Shown: positions 60,617-64,000 of the stretch, piece by piece
Position numbering within the stretch: position 1 is the first letter of the stretch
Layout: every line of letters starts with the position of its first letter
NCBI GenBank assembly: GCA_020634935.1
Contig: JACKAT010000010.1
Span: forward strand, 73,840-137,839
Direction of reading: 5' to 3'
DNA: 64,000 nucleotides
DNA from: Anaerolineales bacterium
GTDB taxonomy: Bacteria > Chloroflexota > Anaerolineae > 4572-78 > J111
Notes under the pieces: model-generated
What the model was told of the DNA's origin: nothing
The model's input: the letters and a program-made list of their open reading frames with translations, nothing else
The model's database searches: none
Program-made: the position numbers and the translations under genes

Positions 60617-60637
60617 CCTCTAAGGAGAACTGACCCC

Positions 60638-61618
60638 ATGTCTTACGAAAAAGAAAAACAAGTGGCGATTGAAGCCGTGACCCGAGCGGCGCAATTATGT
60701 CTGGCCGTTCAGGCCGATATGGTTAATGTTGACTCACTGGAAAAGGGCGACAAAAGCCCGGTGACCGTGGCCGATTTTGGCGCTCAGGCGGTGGTCTGCC
60801 AGTATGTCACGGCTAACTTTCCGGAGGCCGTCATTGTCGGCGAGGAGGACTCAGGCCAACTGCGGACGCCGGACAACGCCGCCAAGTTAGCGCAGGTGAT
60901 CGGTTACGTGCAGCAATTTTTCCCCCAGGCCGACGCTGAAACGGTGTGTGGCTGGATCGACGCCGGCAACGGCCAGGTGGCGGATCGGTTCTGGACGCTC
61001 GACCCCATCGACGGCACCAAAGGGTTTCTGCGCAACGACCAGTACGGCATCGCTCTGGCGCTGATCGAGCAGGGGCAGGTCAAGGTTGCCGCGCTGGCCG
61101 GGCCGGTGCTGCCGGTTGATTTGAGCGAGCCGGCCGGAGCCAAAGGCGTGGTTTTTGTCGCCGTCCGGGGCCAAGGCGCGGCGGTGGCCCCGCTGAACAG
61201 CGCTGAGTTTACCCCCATCCACGTGGTGCCGGTGACTCACCCGGAGAATGTCAGGTTTGCGGAAAGCGTCGAGGCCGCCCACGGCGACCAGGCCCTGCAA
61301 GAGGCCCTGGCTCAAGCGGCGGGCATTACCACGCCGCCGCTGCGCATGGACAGCCAGGTCAAATACGGAGCCGTTGCTCGCGGCGATGCGGCGCTCTACT
61401 TGCGCCTACCCTCGCCCAAACAGCCGGGTTATCGCGAGAAGATTTGGGACCACGCCGCCGGCAGCTTGATTGTCGAAGAGGCCGGCGGCCGCGTCACCGA
61501 TATGCACGGCCGGCCGCTCGATTTTGGCTCGGATTACAAAATGCACGATAATCGCGGGGTCATTGTCAGCAACGGCGAGCTGCACGAGGTCGTGTTAGTG
61601 GCTCTGGCCGATCAGTAA
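60638..61618 (+). CDS. Inositol monophosphatase-family phosphatase, HAL2/CysQ-like
   Basis: This 326-residue Mg2+-dependent, Li+-sensitive-type phosphatase has the metal ligands in VGEEDS (Glu69/Glu70), LDPIDGTKGFLRNDQYGIALAL (Asp122, Asp125) and KIWDHAAGSLIVEEAGG. The insertion after the IDGTKGF motif and the 326-residue length match the 3'(2'),5'-bisphosphate nucleotidase (HAL2) branch, which recycles PAP from sulfate metabolism. The inositol phosphatase branch cannot be excluded. AAGGAG precedes the ATG. Confidence 0.85.
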   Translation: MSYEKEKQVAIEAVTRAAQLCLAVQADMVNVDSLEKGDKSPVTVADFGAQAVVCQYVTANFPEAVIVGEEDSGQLRTPDNAAKLAQVIGYVQQFFPQADAETVCGWIDAGNGQVADRFWTLDPIDGTKGFLRNDQYGIALALIEQGQVKVAALAGPVLPVDLSEPAGAKGVVFVAVRGQGAAVAPLNSAEFTPIHVVPVTHPENVRFAESVEAAHGDQALQEALAQAAGITTPPLRMDSQVKYGAVARGDAALYLRLPSPKQPGYREKIWDHAAGSLIVEEAGGRVTDMHGRPLDFGSDYKMHDNRGVIVSNGELHEVVLVALADQ

Positions 61619-61686
61619 CAGGCTATTTTAAAAGGTTTCAAAGGAGTGTAACAGAACCTCGGTACAGTAACGGCAGTGAAAATTTA

Positions 61687-61770
61687 TAGGAGCGACAAAG
61701 CAAGCTTTGTCATCCACGTTGGGGTCAAAGTAAACTTTGACGCTCCAGCTCTGTATTTTCAAGGGGGAAC
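61687..61770. repeat. Single copy of the array element upstream of aroQ
   Basis: Read on the minus strand this copy has palindrome A, the CCCCAACGTGG linker and palindrome B in the same order as the 121-bp array unit. Its edge, GTATTTTCAAGGGGGA, contains the ribosome binding site of aroQ, so the element directly adjoins the gene's translation start. Confidence 0.8.
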
Positions 61771-61771
61771 C

Positions 61772-62212
61772 ATGACCAAAATTCTGCTACTCCACGGTCC
61801 CAACCTCAATCTTTTAGGCACACGCGAGCCGGAAGTTTACGGCTCGACCACGCTGGCGGATGTCAACAGCCGGGTAACGGCCGCCGCCGCCCAACGCAAC
61901 GTCGAAGTCCGCGCGTTTCAATCGAACCACGAAGGCGCGTTGGTCGATGCCCTCCACGACGCGCGAACGTGGGCCGACGGCGTTATCTTTAACCCCGGCG
62001 CGTACACTCACACCTCCATCGCCCTGCGCGACGCCATCGCCGGAACAGGCTTGGCCGTGGTCGAGGTGCATCTGAGCAACGTCCACGCCCGCGAGGAATT
62101 CCGGCACAAGAGCATGCTCGCGCCGGTCTGCGTCGGCCAGATCAGCGGTTTCGGCTGGCGGAGTTATCTGTTGGGCCTAGAGGCCATTTTGGGGCATTTG
62201 GGCGTGGAGTGA
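61772..62212 (+). CDS. aroQ: 3-dehydroquinate dehydratase, type II
   Basis: This 146-residue enzyme forms 3-dehydroshikimate. It has ILLLHGPNLNLLGTREPEVYG with the catalytic Tyr, FQSNHEGALVDALHDA, VIFNPGAYTHTSIALRDAI, VEVHLSNVHAREEFRHKSM with catalytic His and Arg, and GQISGFGWRSYLLGLEAI. The ATG at 61772 has AGGGGG five bases upstream; the longer frame reads through the repeat and is rejected. It completes the shikimate pathway, at a distance of two genes from aroB. Confidence 0.96.
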   Translation: MTKILLLHGPNLNLLGTREPEVYGSTTLADVNSRVTAAAAQRNVEVRAFQSNHEGALVDALHDARTWADGVIFNPGAYTHTSIALRDAIAGTGLAVVEVHLSNVHAREEFRHKSMLAPVCVGQISGFGWRSYLLGLEAILGHLGVE

Positions 62213-62245
62213 AGAATGAAGAATGGAGAATGAAGAATGAAGAAT
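62213..62245. repeat. GAAGAATG short tandem repeat
   Basis: AGTGAAGAATGAAGAATGG followed by AGAATGAAGAATGAAGAATGG, a small microsatellite just after aroQ. Confidence 0.65.
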
Positions 62246-62311
62246 GGTGACGCAATAGCATCCCCATTTACCTTCATCTGCCGCCAGTTGGCTACTAAAA
62301 AGGAATAACTC

Positions 62312-63787
62312 ATGAAACGACGTCGTCGTGATCGCCGCCAACGTATGACGGTGGCCGCGCCGCTGCCCGATCTGCCTCGGCTGCGGCCCAAGTTAACCAT
62401 GCTCGATCGGGCCGATTGCTTGCAAATTCATCGCGCGGCCTGCGAGATATTGCGCCGAACCGGGGTGCAGGTTTACAGCCGGCCGGGGCTTGAACTGTTA
62501 CGTGAAGCCGGGGCCGTTATAGTCGATAACCTGGCTAAAATTCCCCCTTCGTTGGTGGAGTGGGCGCTGGCCTCCGCCCCCAGCGCCTTTAATCTGTACA
62601 GCCGCGCTACCGATAATGTGGCCGTTCAACTCGATGGGCAGAGCGTCTATTTTGGCCCTGGCTCCGACACCCTGCGCTACCTCGATCCCCGGTCGGGCCA
62701 GCGGCGAGATTTCCAGTTGGCCGATATCGCCGATTGCATCCGCCTGTGCGACGCCCTGCCCGAAATTGGCTTTGTGATGTCGGTTGGCATCCCGCGCGAT
62801 GTGCCGGGGCAGACCTATTTTCGCCACCAATTTGCCGCCATGCTGCGCCACACCACCAAGCCGATTGTCTTTGTGTGTGATGGCCTGGCCGATATTGAAG
62901 CCATTACGGCGATGGCCGCGGCCGTGGCCGGCGGGATGGATAGATTGACCCAATATCCCAATATCTTGCTCTACTCTGAGCCATCCACGCCGCTGCAACA
63001 TTCGCGGGAGGCGACGGACAAGCTGCTCTTCTGCGCCGAGCACGCCCTCCCCATCACCCACTCGCCGGCCCCGATGATTGGCGGCACGGCCCCCATTACC
63101 CTTGCCGGGGCGGTGGCGCTCGGCAATGCCGAACTGCTCAGCAGCCTGGTGATGCACCAGCTCAAAAACCCCGGTGCGCCCTTTTTGTACGGTCACGGCG
63201 TCCACCATCTTGATATGAAAGAGATGATCAGCGTTTATGGCGCGCCCGAATTTCAACTGGCGCGGGTGATGGCCGCCGAAATGGGCCGCTTTTACAGCCT
63301 GCCGGTGTGGGGTTACACCGGACATACCGATAGCAAAGGGGTTGACGCCCAGGCGGCGGCCGACGCCCAGTTTTCGGCGTTGGTGGCGCTGCTGGCTAAA
63401 ACCAACCTCAACCATGATGTGGGCTATGTTGAAAGCGGGCTGGCCAACTCCCCCGAATTAATGGTGTTGACCAACGAGATTATTTCGATGACTCGGCGCT
63501 TTGTGGAGGGAGTTCGCGTTGATGACGAGGCTTTGGCCTTGGATGTGATCGACGACGTTGGCCCCGGCGGGCAATTTTTGAACCATGATCACACCATGGC
63601 TCACTGGCGCGAGTTGTGGCTGCCCCAGATTTTTGATCGACAACGCTTAGAGGCGTGGCAAGAGCAGGGGTCTAAATACACCAATGATCGGTTGCGAGAA
63701 GTCACCGTCAGCCTTATGGATGACCACGAGGTTGATCCGTTACCCGGCTCGGTTGAGCAGGAGATCGAGCAGATTTTGCGAGCGTAA
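62312..63787 (+). CDS. Trimethylamine methyltransferase (MttB) family protein, non-pyrrolysine
   Basis: This 491-residue TIM-barrel protein matches the MttB superfamily: LTMLDRADCLQIHRAACEILRRTGVQV, VYFGPGSDTLRYLD, HSPAPMIGGTAPITLAGAVALGNAELL, LPVWGYTGHTDSKGVDAQAAADAQFSAL and NHDVGYVESGLANSPELMVL. True trimethylamine methyltransferases carry pyrrolysine encoded by an in-frame TAG; here the frame is continuous with no amber codon, so it belongs to the non-Pyl branch, which includes methyltransferases for glycine betaine and related quaternary amines. No corrinoid protein gene is visible nearby. The substrate is unknown. Confidence 0.87.
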   Translation: MKRRRRDRRQRMTVAAPLPDLPRLRPKLTMLDRADCLQIHRAACEILRRTGVQVYSRPGLELLREAGAVIVDNLAKIPPSLVEWALASAPSAFNLYSRATDNVAVQLDGQSVYFGPGSDTLRYLDPRSGQRRDFQLADIADCIRLCDALPEIGFVMSVGIPRDVPGQTYFRHQFAAMLRHTTKPIVFVCDGLADIEAITAMAAAVAGGMDRLTQYPNILLYSEPSTPLQHSREATDKLLFCAEHALPITHSPAPMIGGTAPITLAGAVALGNAELLSSLVMHQLKNPGAPFLYGHGVHHLDMKEMISVYGAPEFQLARVMAAEMGRFYSLPVWGYTGHTDSKGVDAQAAADAQFSALVALLAKTNLNHDVGYVESGLANSPELMVLTNEIISMTRRFVEGVRVDDEALALDVIDDVGPGGQFLNHDHTMAHWRELWLPQIFDRQRLEAWQEQGSKYTNDRLREVTVSLMDDHEVDPLPGSVEQEIEQILRA

Positions 63788-63799
63788 ATGAATTAGCCG

Positions 63800-63950
63800 T
63801 AGATTGGGTCGAGCCGTAGGTTGGGTCTCGCGCCTCGACCCAACCCCATCGGTCGGGTCGAGGTCCGAGACCCGCCTGCTATTGCCCGATGGAGGAGGGG
63901 CGAGGCTAAAGCCATCGCCCTAAGAGAGGGAAGAACGCTAAAGCGCCCTG
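63800..63950. repeat. Inverted repeats after the MttB-family gene
   Basis: GTAGGTTGGGTCTCGCGCCTCG with CGACCCAACC and GGTCGGGTCGAGGTCCGAGACCC make overlapping hairpins. GCGAGGCTAAAGCCATCGCC repeats the motif at 59727. No gene is seen to the window end. Confidence 0.55.
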
Positions 63951-64000
63951 GTTGAGGTTGGAGGTTTTGACATCGGCTATTGTTCCGGCTCGGTGTTCTC

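Noticed and set aside
62312..63787. Pyrrolysine-containing trimethylamine methyltransferase
   Set aside because: No in-frame TAG occurs in the gene.
1..64000. tRNA, rRNA, transposase or integrase genes
   Set aside because: Looked for on both strands by eye; none was recognised. A weak or unusual tRNA could be missed without a covariance search.

Overview
The window looks like a stretch of chromosome from a free-living bacterium with a fairly GC-rich genome. The tentative assignment is Chloroflexota (Anaerolineae-like). This is an inference from gene content and style: a KaiC-type ATPase next to histidine kinases, a sodium-pump methylmalonyl-CoA decarboxylase, and very dense small palindromic repeats between genes. 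No rRNA, tRNA, transposase, integrase or CRISPR array was seen.

Layout. 0-3.5 kb: end of a KaiC-like ATPase, a PAS histidine kinase (HisKA_2 type) and a receiver-kinase hybrid. 3.5-5.8 kb: an A/T-rich type II restriction-modification pair. 5.9-6.8 kb: a Gate-domain membrane protein. 7.0-8.3 kb: two consecutive non-coding tandem arrays (41-bp unit, then a 121-bp unit built of palindromes). 8.3-11.5 kb: a BtpA-family protein, a polytopic membrane protein and a small phasin-like protein. 12-18 kb: methylmalonyl-CoA mutase (two subunits), MeaB and the epimerase. 18-19.6 kb: three coupled genes ending in a TIM-barrel isomerase. 19.6-23.6 kb: mmdA-mmdD-mmdE-mmdC-mmdB, closed by a terminator. Together, 12-23.6 kb encodes conversion of succinyl-CoA to propionyl-CoA with Na+ export (or the reverse direction).

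23.6-29.9 kb: membrane and envelope proteins (a GT-C-like protein, a cyclic-nucleotide-binding/PH-domain protein, a DUF4349 lipoprotein) and a phosphoesterase. 30-31.9 kb: tsaE-tsaB-rimI for tRNA t6A and ribosomal protein acetylation. 32-33.8 kb: a second A/T-rich restriction-modification pair. 33.9-40.5 kb: family 4 uracil-DNA glycosylase, a YacP-like NYN protein, a CBS/DUF21 transporter, a divergent Rossmann reductase, a class IV aminotransferase and an MFS exporter. 41.3-45 kb: a two-subunit aconitase X, an EamA exporter and a D-threonine-aldolase-like enzyme, probably for an unusual amino or hydroxy acid. 45-51.5 kb (minus strand): polA, cdsA, gyrA. 51.6-62.2 kb: an isolated small membrane-protein gene, then the complete shikimate pathway (aroF, tyrA, aroA, aroE, aroC, aroK, aroB, later aroQ) interrupted by a Nudix hydrolase and a HAL2-like phosphatase. 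62.3-63.8 kb: a non-pyrrolysine MttB-family methyltransferase.

The most unusual aspect is the intergenic DNA. Several families of short inverted repeats recur across the window, and one family is amplified into the 121-bp array at 7.46-8.16 kb. There are also minisatellites with 41-, 21- and 20/21-bp periods. Many genes use TTG or GTG starts.
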